In this document: piece by piece, positions 21,205 through 32,917 of the stretch | How the letters are laid out: each line of letters opens with the position of its first letter | Position numbering within the stretch: position 1 is the stretch's first letter | Assembly (NCBI GenBank): GCA_019828595.1 | Contig: JAHQRK010000010.1 | Coordinates: forward strand, 2,232,001 to 2,296,000 | From: Aphanomyces cochlioides | Lineage: Eukaryota; Oomycota; Saprolegniomycetes; Saprolegniales; Verrucalvaceae | Direction of reading: 5' to 3' | Length of the DNA: 64,000 nucleotides | Position numbers and translations under genes: made by a program | Notes under the pieces: generated by a model | Database searches by the model: none | Told to the model about the DNA's origin: nothing | Seen by the model: only the letters and a program-made list of their open reading frames with translations

Positions 21205-24200
21205 GACACCAGCGCCAGCATGGCCGAATCGACCGCCAATTGACACGTCGATTGACTTGGAATTTGCCCTCCGACGGAAGGATCCCTTTCGACCCCACTA
21301 TGAGCTTCAAGATATGACAGCCTTTGTTGCTGCTTTGGCCTCATGCACGAATCCATCGACGATGGACGAGTTTATCTTGCTCTGTGCGCGCGAAGCCCAT
21401 GTCAAGGAAAAGCTGACCATGATCTTGGAATTCCGCTATACTGAAGATACATTCAGGCGACTTGCAGCTCCTCTCTTGAAAGTTTTCACGTAGGACTCGG
21501 TTTTGAATTCTCCTCATACAACCAACGTTAAAGCGCTCTTGCGTCTAGTGTTCTCATGTCCCCTTTTCTTTAAACGAATTCTGGGTGTCCTGGAAGACGA
21601 CTTTGTGCCACGTGATCTTCGGCATGTAGCTGCGCCTCATTTGGCCAAATTGTTGTTGATACTTGTCAAGAAATTGCCCCACGATGCTCCCCTAGACGAT
21701 GATTTCTATCATTTGATTTGCCGTTTTCGGCACTGGTGTAACCAAGCTTCACTTTCACAATGTGCCAGCAGAGCAGAGGAGGCGATTGCCATATGTGAAG
21801 AGGAAATACCTAGCCGCCGAGCAAACTCATCAAAATCTTCGAGTATGTGAACTTGATGAATCGGTTGTTGATTGCGTTTATCATAGAATTCGTTGATTAC
21901 ACCGTGGATGTTGCACCGCGAAATGCTCGCCGAATTGTCGAGGTTGCTGATGCGTTTGCGCGTGGCCCGCGTCATGACAATGACGCAGAAAACATCAATG
22001 ATATTCAAGTGCTTCCGACTGATCAAGAGATGCGTTGTGCGGAGTCTCCATTTTTACCTTTACATCCTCATTCTGATGCCCCTTTGACTGACCACATTGC
22101 TTTTTACTTTCGACTGATGCGAGAAGACGCCCTGGCTCAAATGCGGCGAGGGCTGCAATGGTGGATCGATCCGTCGGTAGATCGCCGAGTTCAGCAAAAG
22201 AGACACATGGGAGACATCCCACGTCTTCACATCGCAAACCTTGTACGAATAAACAAACTACATGGCTCGATCTTCAAGGGCGTGATGTTCCAACTATCAG
22301 CTCCACAGTCCTGGCAAAACAAAACCAAAAAGAAACTGAAAGAATTATGGGAACGTGATCGTCGCTATGGTGTTGGATCTCTCGTATGTATTGCAACTCA
22401 AGTGAGAGTGGAACCCGTGGAAGTGCCCCCAGAAGAAGAGACCGATCTATTTCCTCGCCAAGCTCCGATGGCATGCCAAGACTTGATATTTGCCACTGTC
22501 GCTGAACGTGATATACACCTCCTGTCGAAGGAAAACGAGTTTTCCATCAGTGTCAAGCTAATCAAGCCTGAAGAAACAGGAAAGGTATGCGAGCAATATC
22601 TCATGGGCGAAACGTCCTCATTGAAGTCCATAGCCTCTTCTTCACTGGATATGAGCCCATTTTGAGAGCTCTTCATCGAAAAGCAGATAGAATTTCCCCA
22701 TTGCTTGAAACCTGTTTATACAGTACCAACACTGCAGCCTGGGCCGTGAAACCGGCATACTTGGATCGGCTAACATACAATTTTCAATTTCTTGTGAAAC
22801 CTGGATGCCAAACCCAATCTTCGCCAAGTTGAAGCTAGAGACAAAAATGCTTGGGTCGCTCATTTGCATGCTGTGGAGAACGACTTGATTTTGGATGGAT
22901 CCCAAATTGACGCCTTTTCTGCTGCCATGACAGAACAAGTATGTTTGATTCAAGGTCCTCCTGGGACAGGAAAGAGCTATGTTGGTGCCCGTATCGTGCA
23001 AGGCATTCTCAATCAGCCTGTTTCATTTGGACCAATTTTAGTTGTTTGCTACACGAACCATGCTCTGGACCAGTTTCTGGAAGGCTTGATCGAGGATAAT
23101 ATTGTCCCTCTATCGAGTATTGTGCGTGTTGGTGGTCGCAGTAAATCGGATATCTTGGCACCTTGTACTTTGCATGAATTGCGAAAAAAAACGATCAGAA
23201 TCTCGTGAGGAAAGCAAACGCTTTGGGGACATCAAACGCAAACGCAAAGAGATTGAAGAGAATACTTTGGATCAATTCACACCTGAGGCGTCAGAGTCGC
23301 AATTTTTGAAGTGGCTATCAGAAACTTACCGGGACGAATTCGAGAAGATTTGTGGTGTTTTGACAAATAATGACGGCTTTGAAAGCCAAGGTGGAGCGAC
23401 TGCACAAAGAAACGTTTCAACAATTGGAAGAAAGGCAAAAAAGATTATAGTTATGCTCCAAAGAATAGGCGTACGCGTGGCAATGCAATGTGGGAAATCT
23501 CCTTGGAGGAGAGAGAACAGCTTTTGCTCAAATGGCAACATGAGCACGCAGATATCCGCAATCGGGGACACTATTTGAACATGAAAGCCTATCAAAATCA
23601 CGTCGATGAAATTGCCGAAATTACCAATGCTCAGACCCTTCGCTTGCTCCGCCAGGCAAATATCGTGGGAATGACTACCACAGGATGCGCAATGCATCAG
23701 AATTTAGTCGGTTGTCTTGCCCCCAATGTGATTATTTGCGAAGAAGCAGGCGAAGTTCTTGAAGCCCATTTGCTACCATGTATTTCGTCAGGAACAGAGC
23801 ACATTCGACTGACGTTGTATCCTGCATTGCGAGACGATCCGGTGGTTGAATCGTATCCACCACTGCGAGGATTTTCCCATTCACTTTGGTTCATGGATCA
23901 TAACTTTAGCGAGATGGAAAACGATGTATCACATGTCAATGTTGAGGAAGCCAACATGACTGCTCAATTAGCCGTCTACGCTCTTCGCCAAGGTTATCGT
24001 GATATTGCAGTGTTGACTCCGTACTTGGGTCAACTTGTGGTTTTGCGCAACCGTTTGCAAGAAATGCATATTTGGAGTGCTATAGACGAGCAAGATGAAG
24101 AGGCTTTACAGGATCTCGAGGATCTAGACGATGAAAGTGTGAAGCCAAATATGGTTTTAAAGCGAGCCCGAGATTGTGTGCGTTTGGCGACGGTTGACAA

Positions 24201-26762
24201 CTTCCAAGGAAATGAGGCTGAGCTTGTGATTGTGTCGACTGTGCGTTCAAACAAAAAAGGTCAAACAGGCTTTCTCAAAGTCTTTAATCGCGTCAACGTG
24301 ATGCTTTCACGAGCCAAACATGGTAAGCTGCCGTCTTCTGGACATGTTTAACCTACTCTACAGCCATGATTTTGCTTGGATCTGCATCGACAATTCGTCG
24401 CTCAAAGAATGCAGAAATGTTCAATAAAGTGCTTGACATTTTGGAAGACAAGAATTTGTTCGTAGCCGTTGGGATGACTCAGCGATGACTAATGGTTCTT
24501 ATAGGTTGGGGCCCTATATCGACTTGAAATGTCAAAATCATGGAGCAGAGACACGAGTAACTTCAGCTCAAGATATGCAGCGACTAGTTCCTCATGGTGG
24601 CTGCCAACTGCCATGTGATGCGCGCCTGCCTTGTGGGCATGCTTGTAATAAGTTGTGCCATTCTGATGATCGAGATCATGTCACGACAAAATGCTTGGAA
24701 GCATGCACAAAAGCTTTTGATTCATGCGGCCACTTGTGCAAACAAAAGTGTTTTGAACAGTGTGTGTGCTCTGAAATACTCCCTCGCGTTGAGCTGCCAT
24801 GTGGTCATGTCGCTTCAAACGTTCAGTGTACAACACTTGCAAACGGTAAATGGCCTAAGTGCCAAACAAAGGTATGATACCGCCGAAATTTGCATGAGAA
24901 TAATATAGGTGGCCGTCACCATACCCTTGTGTGGGCATGAGGTTTTAGTGGATTGTGCTGTAGCACTGAAGTTTCAAGATGCGCAGAATTTAGCTGATCG
25001 TACGAAGATTCTGGAGAAATTTCCATGTCGAATTCCGTGTGGTGGTACGCGAGATTGCCAGCATACTTGTACTGAACCCTGCCATAAATGCCACTCTCAT
25101 CAGGTACTGATTCATTTTACTCCTAACTTTACATTTGAACAGGGTAATCAACATGCTGGTGTGTGCAAACATCCATGTGGACGTATATTATTGTGTGGTC
25201 ATGCCTGCACAGCGTTTTGCCATCCCGCCAACGAATGCCCTCCATGCTCAATGACGTGTGCGTCGGTATGCCCGCATTCAAAATGCAGAAGATTGTGCAA
25301 AGAACCTTGTGCATCGTGTGCCGAGCCATGCATGTGGTGGTGCAAGCACCAAAATGTCCGTTGCCCATTACCTTGTGGATCTCCTTGCATTCGATTACCA
25401 TGTGATCTTCGATGCGACGAACTACTCAAGTGTGGCCATCTCTGTCCAGGGCTCTGCGGTGAAAAGTGCGTCGAATTGTGCCGACACTGCTCGTCCCCTG
25501 AGAAAAAACAACAAGTGGTGGATATGATTATGCACGCCACTTTGGAAGACCACGATCCAGACGAATCACCCCTGGTGCAATTAACTTGCGGTCATGCGTT
25601 TACAATTGAAACATTGGATGGGTACCTTGAATTTGCAAAGTACTATTCCCAAACACCGATTGGTGCTTGGTCAGAGGTCATTCCGTTGACGCTCCAAACC
25701 ATCGACGCCCAGCGAAAGGGTTGTCCCCTTTGTCGTCAGCCCATTTCTGATGTCCGACGATACGGCCGCGTCCTTAACTTTCAGCAAGTGTTCGCTGCCG
25801 AGCAAAAATATCTCTTCAAAATGGGAGATCTCGTTAATACTTCAAAGCACAAACGAGCTACCTGGTTTGACACAAGAGGTAGAAACCATTTGAATGCTAT
25901 GAAGGTATACCCTTGACGTAAAATATTCTAAAGTTTGTTGTAGTGTTGGCTAAAACAATTGAAGAAGCAAGGATTAGGTCCATCACCAAGTCAAGAAATG
26001 GCGGTGAAGGAAATGCATTACCTCTGTGGCCAGCTGCAGAACCTGAACCTGAACTCATACCGCAACACGATGCAGAGCACAGGGCGGATTCGTGTGCAAT
26101 GCGAGTACTTGGAGGTTTTGATCGAAGTTTTGACTTTGGCACTTGAAGATGTCAAAAGTCATCGAGAAGTGGATGATGATAAATCGATTGAAACGCGGAA
26201 ATATATACAAGAGGTGCTTGATGAAGCCAAGTCGATTGAAGGCACATGCCGCGCAATGTGCAAAGATGTATCTTCCTTTCGATCGGAAGGTCATCTGCTG
26301 ATGCTTAGCATGCAGCTTCGTTTACTCTTATTGCAAGATGTGCGAGCAACGCCTGATGGCAAAAAGTCGATTTTGGCCAAAATGGAAGACCTCACGAAGA
26401 CTTGTTCAACCAAAGTTCCAAATGAATACGTCGATGAAGCACTTGAATTGCTGCAAAGAGCCAAGAAGATAAATGATGGACTTACCAAGGAGGAGAAGGA
26501 AGAGATTTTTAAAGTTTTTGCTGGCGCTTCGACTCATTGGAATTCTGGCTTCGGAGGCCATTGGTAGGTTCATGTGTTAGTTTTCCCCCATGACATTGAC
26601 TTTAGGTATGCATGCCCCAATTGACATCCTTATGTCATTACCGAATGTGGAGGTGCAATGCAAGAGTTTAATTGCCCCGAATGCGGTGAGGCAATTGGGG
26701 GCTCCAGCCACCGCCTCTTGTCAAACAACCAAACTGCCGAAACATTCTTCAATTCTCATTAG
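21205..26762 (+). pseudogene. ZNFX1-like helicase / NFX1-type zinc finger with RZ finger, decayed
   Basis: Homologue of NFX1-type zinc finger-containing protein 1, an SF1 RNA helicase of RNA surveillance. Order: armadillo-like N-terminal region (21205-21840); FYFRLMREDALAQM (about 22107); helicase motif I GPPGTGKSYVG (about 22960), Ia VVCYTNHALDQF, II VIICEEAGEV, V/VI VRLATVDNFQGNEAE and NVMLSRAKHG (to 24322); NFX1 Cys/His repeats (24520-25480); then a C-terminal RING-like CPLCRQPI, coiled region, and RZ finger (GHWYACPN...YVITECGG..MQ..NCPECG) ending at the TAG at 26762. Introns consistent with GT-AG: 21843-21886, 24323-24363, 24872-24908, 25104-25142, 25905-25943, 26564-26605. Damage: TAG at 21491-21493, frameshifts near 22604, 22800, 23188, 23400-23440 and 24513, loss of helicase motifs III-IV between 23815 and 23820, and a TGA inside the RZ finger near 26620. 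Several shifts sit in homopolymers, so assembly error is possible. Confidence 0.8.
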
Positions 26763-28310
26763 CTCTGCTCGGTTTCCATGTGAGATCAATTCCCCTCATG
26801 TAGGAGAAATCCTCTGTCATAGTCTGCAATACCTAGATTTGTGTAAAGATGAGCTCAATAAACTGTTGGCAGTCACAAAGATCGTCTTCATCAGTCTCCA
26901 TGGAATGCCCCTGGGCTGCAAGTCTCAGATCGGTAAGTCTTTCTAACAACGAAGAGAACTCTCCACAGCAAGGTCTTCGCGACGCCAAGACCACCACGCC
27001 CTTGTGAAGAATACCGAGTCCACTGAAGATTGTGATTTTGAAATCATGCTATTGTTATGTCAACTGACTCATCGTACGGGCTGCTTCGGTTCCTGACTTC
27101 TTTATCTCAGCGGTAGTTTCATGTCGTTGATAGTCGAGAAGTTGGACTGCAGTCAGCTGATTGCAATGGGCCGGAACATTACCAAGATGCCTATCGTCGT
27201 ATTGTTCAATGAGGTGTGGATCCTTTCGGCAGATAAAGAATCCCAGGACATTTCAAGCGGCATTGACTGACGACGCCAGAAGTCTCGACTAATTTCAATT
27301 GTTCTGCAAGGGTGCACTCTTCCAGGATGCACCAGAAATATCACTTGAGTGGTCAGAAGACTTGAATTCGTTCTCGGTCATTGCAGTGTTTCGTTGCATC
27401 ACATGAAAGAGACGACGGTCGAGCTGATCTTCTTGGATGCAAATTTACACCGAAACCCTTCTCTGTCGAGCCCACGGTGCAAACGCAAGTTCCACGATGT
27501 AGGTGAAATTTTGTCGTCTTGAACCTCACATGTTTTCACTTTCACAGCGCGGGGGGTGCTCCCATGCCTTTTGATTTTCCCTTTTTGAAGGCATGGCGTT
27601 GCTCAGATTGCAGTTTCTTTCACGTCATTTTGGATGCCATGTCTCCCCAACTGGTGGTTGTTTCACGTGATCATACATTGTACCAAACAATTCAACGACG
27701 AAGTCTGATATCATGGCGTAGAATCAAGATGATGCGGATGCATTTTGGTGCGTCGGAAGACCTGGAATGATGGATGCACCGAGAGGCAGTCATTTGCTTG
27801 GTAAGTTCAGCGCATGGCCATGTTACGTGAAATTCAGTGACGAGATGGAACGAGAGAGTGAGAGATTTTCACAAAACGATGTGGCACCTCTGTATCTGCC
27901 ACGTGCCGTACCCACGCAACCCATGGTAGAGGTACAAAAATGTGGACGAACGAAGCCAGCTATGCGTGGTTGACTCCAACTGGATTAGTACGTTTCTCTC
28001 CATCTCCCAACAGAATGACTTTGCATAGGCGGGCGGGCACGCAGTCGATTGGATCTATTTTGTCCACCGACGGTGGATTCTGATCTGGCGACACTCAGTC
28101 GTGGCTCCTTTGATTGGGGATATAGCTACATTACCCAGCACCTGCTCGGCACCTGCTCGATGAGTACACTGTAACAAACCGCGGTTGCGACACTCTAAAG
28201 TTCGACAGTCCACGTCTCAAAAGCACGCCCTTCGAAGTTCTTGACGAGAGATCGAACATTTGTCCGTCCTATCATCATTTTGCAATTTGCGCTGCGGAAC
28301 AACAATCAAG
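26763..28310. other. no recognisable gene, small open frames
   Basis: About 1.5 kb. A 49-codon ATG frame at 27121-27270 (MGRNITKMPIVVLFNEVWIL) and frames at 27519-27770 and 27767-27973 look partly protein-like but match no family I know and are not connected by clear introns. They may be a decayed gene. The last ~150 bp are the promoter region of the next gene. Confidence 0.35.
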
Positions 28311-29000
28311 ATGGGCCGCCGCCTCCTCCTTGCTCTAACAATGCTCTTTGCCATGACCTTCATGTCGACGGCTCAAATTTTCCCCAACCCCACTAGTCAA
28401 TGCGAAATCTGTGCGAATGCAGGTGGCACTGGTGCAGCGTGCGCCCAAGCATCGGCTGGATTGCCCGGCAAGTACTGCTACCCATGGATTAACAGTGGCG
28501 TGAAGAAGGCGTGCTGCTGCCCGACCGCTGCGATCTGCCCCACTCCCAAGACGACCCCCACGGGCTGCAGCTGTGATACCCCCGTCGCGACGCCAGTCCC
28601 CACGCAAAAGAAGAAGACGCCAGTCTGGGTGTGGATTGTTGTTGCCATCGGTGTCATCTTGCTCGCTGTTGCTATCTGGTGGTTCTGCTGCAACACGACC
28701 ACCGTTGTCGAAGAACCTGTCATCGTGGAACAACCCGTGTACGTCAGCCAACCTGGCGTGGTGTATCAACAACAACCTGGTGTCGTGTACCAGCAACCTG
28801 TGGTATATCAACAAGGCTACACGGGCGGTGAAGTCGCTGCGGGCGTTGCTGCTGGTGCTGCTGTTGGTATGATTGGCGGTGTAGCGCTAGGTGCTGCCCT
28901 TGCAGACCACGGCGACGGCGGCCATTATGTCGTCGAAGGTGGCTACGGCGGTGGCGGATACGACAATGGCGGAGGTGGAGATTTCGCCGGCGATTTTTAA
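28311..29000 (+). CDS. cysteine-rich type I membrane protein with DFAGDF tail
   Basis: 229 residues from the ATG at 28311; an upstream TTG in frame is not used because the signal peptide MGRRLLLALTMLFAMTFMST begins here. One cysteine-rich ectodomain (CEICANAGGTGAACAQ, then GLPGKYCYPW, SGVKKACCCP, CSCD), a Thr/Pro/Lys linker, a transmembrane segment (VWVWIVVAIGVILLAVAIWW), a tail with PVYVSQPGVVYQQQPG repeats, a glycine/alanine-rich hydrophobic segment (GEVAAGVAAGAAVGMIGG), and a C-terminal DFAGDF. Function unknown; it is closely related to the gene at 29871. The ectodomain suggests an extracellular or surface role (inference). Confidence 0.8.
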   Translation: MGRRLLLALTMLFAMTFMSTAQIFPNPTSQCEICANAGGTGAACAQASAGLPGKYCYPWINSGVKKACCCPTAAICPTPKTTPTGCSCDTPVATPVPTQKKKTPVWVWIVVAIGVILLAVAIWWFCCNTTTVVEEPVIVEQPVYVSQPGVVYQQQPGVVYQQPVVYQQGYTGGEVAAGVAAGAAVGMIGGVALGAALADHGDGGHYVVEGGYGGGGYDNGGGGDFAGDF

Positions 29001-29006
29001 GAAACT

Positions 29007-29622
29007 TTAAGATTTACTCTGCTTAACTTCCGTCTCCTCCTTCTTGGACTGTCCAAAGTCACTGGATCTGGCAACGCGTAGTTCGATCATGGTGAGAAGA
29101 GCAACATCAACATGGTTCTTGCAAGCGGATTCTGCGATTTCTTTGGGGAGCTGCTGAGATATCGGCATTGTAACATGGCTGCATAGGTCATATACAATGG
29201 AATGACACAGGATTTATGTTACAGCCACGTCACGCAGCATGCCATATCCAAGCACATGCAATGTTACCCCGCTACTGCTCATACGTAACAAGACTGAGCT
29301 TGCCATCCTCGCAATCGCTGTGTTTATACACCACGATCGCATTGAGTCGGCTTGGGATATGGCCAACGCTAGCGTGGTGTGCGGCCCATTGCCCTCGGGC
29401 TCCATCCACTGCGTACGTGAGGGAAAACTTGATCCAAACATCCTGTGGATTCATGTTGGCTTTGGTGAACAACGATGGTTTGGCTATGAGCTTGGCATTG
29501 TCTAGAATCGATAGAAAGCAGTTTGCCTCCGTTCGGTCTATTGCATTCGTAGCCCTGCCATGGTTCATAAGTTGAAGCCAACGCCTGGCAGCCTGAGTAG
29601 TCAAACGAGTGGATGTCGTCAT
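29007..29622 (-). CDS. two-exon hypothetical protein, 169 aa
   Basis: Exon 1 29622-29285, intron 29179-29284 (106 nt, GTATGA...TGCAG), exon 2 29178-29007; the spliced length of 510 nt is exactly 170 codons, ATG to TAA. The protein has no signal peptide or transmembrane segment. Helical stretches: TTQAARRWLQLMN and PKEIAESACKNHVDVALLTM; lysine-rich C-terminus. Its stop lies only 7 bp from the stop of the gene on the other strand (convergent). I do not recognise a family. Confidence 0.55.
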
Positions 29623-29870
29623 TTCGCGACAGCTAGTAGGAAAGCTCCATCTGATGCCTGTGCTGATTCATCGAGGCCTGGCCTTTGATCCACGACCATT
29701 CAGTTGACTGGAATGCTCTTCAACACGAACACCACCGTGCTCTTGGCTCCATCATTGGAATTCCCGACTTGTTCTCGTTGGACATTTCCACCCAACGTCA
29801 TGATTCACGTGATGGCTTTGACATCCTTTTGTCAAACGTTCCATTTCCGATTTCCATTGCCGCTGACAAG

Positions 29871-30740
29871 ATGGCGCGCATGATTGTTGTCGTGCTGGCC
29901 GCGTTGGTTGCATCGATTCTAGCCCAAGCTCAATTTCCAGGCACGTCTCCATGCCAGCGATGTGCGAATAACCCGAACGGTCCTGACTGCGCGGTTGCGT
30001 ACAAAGGCACTCCTGGCCAGTACTGCTATCCGTGGTTGAGCAGCGGAGTAAAACAAGCGTGCTGCTGCCCTCTCACTGCGAAATGTGGCGTTCAACCACT
30101 CAAGTCTGACTCTTGTGGCTGTAACTTTGTGCCTGCTCCCCCCGCTCCCCCTGCCCCTCTTTTCCCTGGTACTTCGGCATGCCAACGCTGTGCCAACAAC
30201 CCTGGGGGTCCTGATTGCGCCGTGGCATTCAAGAATCTGCCTGGTAAATACTGCGGTCCTTGGCTCAGCGGTGGTGTCAAGCAAGCTTGCTGCTGCCCTG
30301 TCAATGCTGGCTGTGCGATTTCTCCAAGAGGCGACGCCTGTGGATGCACTTCGACGCCAATCAAAGCAACTTCAAAGCCTTCCAAGAAGACGCCATTTTG
30401 GGCATGGATCCTCATCGGCCTTGGTGTTCTTATGATCGCTGCTGTGGTCTTTTGGTGCTGCTGCCGGTATACCACCGTGCCTGATGAAACGATTGTGCTC
30501 GTTGAGCAGCCAGTCAAGCCAATCGTCCCGCCCATGTACTCGCAACCTGTTGTAGTGCATCAACAACCGGGCTATAATGGCTACGACGTTGCTGCTGGGA
30601 CTGCTATGGGTGCGGCGGTAGGCGTTGTGGGAGGGGTTGCCATTGGCACGGCCATAGCTGGGGGCAGAGACCATGACGACAGTGGTGAAGGCAGCTACAG
30701 CAAACGATCCAATGACGCCGATTTCGCAGGAGATTTCTAA
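29871..30740 (+). CDS. cysteine-rich type I membrane protein, two ectodomain modules
   Basis: 289 residues from the ATG at 29871, with a signal peptide (MARMIVVVLAALVASILAQA). Two copies of the module CxxCANNPxGPDCAVA...PGxYCxPWLSxGVKQACCCP are separated by a proline-alanine linker (PAPPAPPAPLFPG), followed by a CGC doublet, lysine-rich stalk, transmembrane helix (FWAWILIGLGVLMIAAVVFW), a cytoplasmic-side tail with PVVVHQQPGYNGYD, an alanine/glycine segment (AAGTAMGAAVGVVGGVAIG) and C-terminal DFAGDF. A clear paralogue of the gene at 28311, with its module duplicated. Role unknown. Confidence 0.8.
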   Translation: MARMIVVVLAALVASILAQAQFPGTSPCQRCANNPNGPDCAVAYKGTPGQYCYPWLSSGVKQACCCPLTAKCGVQPLKSDSCGCNFVPAPPAPPAPLFPGTSACQRCANNPGGPDCAVAFKNLPGKYCGPWLSGGVKQACCCPVNAGCAISPRGDACGCTSTPIKATSKPSKKTPFWAWILIGLGVLMIAAVVFWCCCRYTTVPDETIVLVEQPVKPIVPPMYSQPVVVHQQPGYNGYDVAAGTAMGAAVGVVGGVAIGTAIAGGRDHDDSGEGSYSKRSNDADFAGDF

Positions 30741-31293
30741 GCATCTTAAAAGAATGGAAATACTCTGTCTAAGCCCTTCCATCACCCTCGTCATTCTATC
30801 AAGCCTCGTCTTCCTATATTGAGTCGTGGGGGGGAAATGACGTATTTCCCCCATTCAGCCCCAAATGCCCCAGCAGTAAATATGGTTGTGCTTACTGCGG
30901 ATAAGCCTCACGGCAACTCGTTGTTAATAGTTTAGTCATCTTCTCAACTGAGACGAAACTAGAGGAATCGATAGGATACAAAAAGACATGCTTGTAGTCA
31001 TGGGGGTTGCTCGTGGGGGGTGAAATTGAATCTCATTTTCAGGAGCTGGGATTGTTAACCGCTACAGCCTCTTGAATAATTCACGATGAGCCATGTTATG
31101 AGCTACGTAGAGTTTGGCGTCTGCATTCGCCCAGAGACAAGTCGAAGTGCGCTTGGATTTTTTGGAGTCTTGACAGGACAACTGCATCTAAAACTTGATT
31201 GGCTGAAATTTTATATTTTGACCAATCAGAATATTCATTTGAATATATTATTGTACCAATAAGAATTCTTACGATGCCATAGACTGTTTTGCC
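30741..31293. promoter_or_regulatory. intergenic region with CCAAT boxes
   Basis: About 550 bp without a gene. Just upstream of the next ATG are ATTGG (31198), CCAATCA (31222-31228) and CCAAT (31256), 34-96 bp from the start codon, the spacing expected of oomycete core promoters. Confidence 0.4.
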
Positions 31294-31811
31294 ATGGAAG
31301 AGTTCCGACGCGTCCATTTGGCCATCCTCCTTGTCTGCGCCTATGTCCTCCGTGGCCTGTGGCAGTTTGTCACCGGCGGCCACGTCGTTCTCTTTACAGT
31401 TTGCATCGGCGGGCTCTATCTCGCGAGACTCATGAAGCCAAAGGATGCTCTTGAGGAAGAGATTGAAAAGCTCGACGCTGAGCTCGCAGCATCGGACAAT
31501 CCACGGGAAGCGTACGTCCGACCGACGAAATTTGTCATCCCTGAATCCGAACGAGGTCTCTTCACGTAAGTCCTCTTAAATATCTTGGCGAGAACGCGCT
31601 CATTTCCGAGTGTAGCGATCGACAACGGCAATATTCATCGCTTCTCGGTGGAACTCGTGCCCAGCGACGAAAGTTTTTGCAAAAGAAGAAACCACAGGAG
31701 GACGAAATAGTCGATCAGAACTTGCCGTCGATCGTGGAAACGCCGCATGCAGAGCCTGTAGAGTCATCAAATGTGCCATCACAACGCCGTTCACGGCAGT
31801 TTACCGATTAA
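31294..31811 (+). CDS. small two-TM membrane protein, 155 aa
   Basis: Exon 1 31294-31565, intron 31566-31615 (50 nt, GTAAGT...TGTAG), exon 2 31616-31811; 468 nt, 156 codons. Two hydrophobic segments near the N-terminus (VHLAILLVCAYVLRGLW and VVLFTVCIGGLYLARLM) are followed by an acidic helix (LEEEIEKLDAELAAS), a conserved-looking VRPTKFVIPESERGLFT, and a basic, disordered C-terminus (QRRKFLQKKKPQ). No family recognised. Convergent with the CDP-DAG synthase gene, 9 bp apart. Confidence 0.65.
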
Positions 31812-31820
31812 ACTAAGATT

Positions 31821-32917
31821 CTATTGCCACTGGTTCCATTGGCCCCAATAGTACATGAGCGGTGCAATGAATAGCAGACTGTCCATGCGATCGAGGCAGC
31901 CTCCATGGCCTGGAAAGAGAGTTCCGGAGTCCTTGACTTGGGCAACGCGTTTCATATACGATTCCACCAAGTCTCTATGATGGAAATTTAGCTTTCATGT
32001 CCAGAATTTTTGGTAAATCTTACCCCATGACACAAAGCACGCCCAAAGAGGCCCCGAGAACGACTTGCTCCGCCAGACTCATTGCTGGCAATGCACTGTT
32101 TGCAATGAACTGAGCTCCGACGACGGTGAAAACGCCAAAGAGAACACTGCCACAGGCGCCAGCTGTGGTTTTACCAGGACTTACAGTTGGCAACAGTTTT
32201 GTCTTCCCGACAAGTGAGCCCATGACGAGAGCCCCAGTATCACATATCCATGACGCACTCAACGTCATAATCTATACGCATGAGGGCATCGAATTGGAGT
32301 TTGTGAGTACCTGAAGGCCCATGCCAAAAGACGTAGCTTGGCGGACGAGAATTGCATGGGAAAAGCCGCTGCAATCGAGGTGAGAACGACATGATCGATA
32401 AATTGGTCCTACTTGACAATGTAGCCCAAGGCAAAAAGGTCCAGGAGGAGGTCAATCAAGCCAGCATGAAGCGACGAGGCAAGCGGAAACGAAGCCAAAC
32501 TCAAATGATATCCAAACACGGTGAGATACACGGCGGCAGTCGCTCCATCTTGACAAACTCCGGTCAAACGATCTCTCGTGGTGATGATTCATACCGTGGA
32601 TTGCCTTGCCCTGAGTTGCAGACGCGCCAACCAGACAGCCCACAATGACGAGGAACGCAGCGTGCCATGCGTGATTCTATACAAACGTAATCAAGCGTTA
32701 TGGAGTTCAAACAAGCGGTGCAAACCTTGGCTTGTGGTTTTCGACCTGCAGTGTGGAAGAGCACTTGTGGGCACAAATTCAACCTGTACTCAGTCAAACA
32801 ACCAGCTAAGATCACGGTAGCCAATGCAGAAGATCCCAACGTGCTACGTAGCAGATAAATTGCCACGGGAGCCGCCACGACAAAGGTCAGAATGCGGCGC
32901 TTCCAATCCACGGCCAT
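31821..32917 (-). CDS. cdsA: CDP-diacylglycerol synthase (phosphatidate cytidylyltransferase)
   Basis: Makes CDP-diacylglycerol from phosphatidate and CTP, the branch point to phosphatidylinositol, phosphatidylglycerol and cardiolipin. Multi-exon, minus strand, ATG at 32917 ([20 protein letters not shown]). Readable exons include [58 protein letters not shown] (the middle conserved block, DTGA..GxxxGKxKL..SPGKT) and the C-terminal signature [20 protein letters not shown], then GCLDRMD, matching the CdsA pattern SxxKRx4KDx2-3LxPGHGGxxDR. Clear introns: 31975-32023 and those bounded by GTACTC...TATAG near 32270-32310 and GTAGGA...GCAG near 32375-32420. The first one or two introns near 32700-32800 are not resolved. 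Several transmembrane helices place it in a membrane (ER or mitochondrion). Confidence 0.85.

Noticed and set aside
25104..25142. Coding insert in the zinc-finger region
   Set aside because: Frame-neutral 39 nt flanked by GT...AG and breaking the Cys/His spacing; read as an intron.
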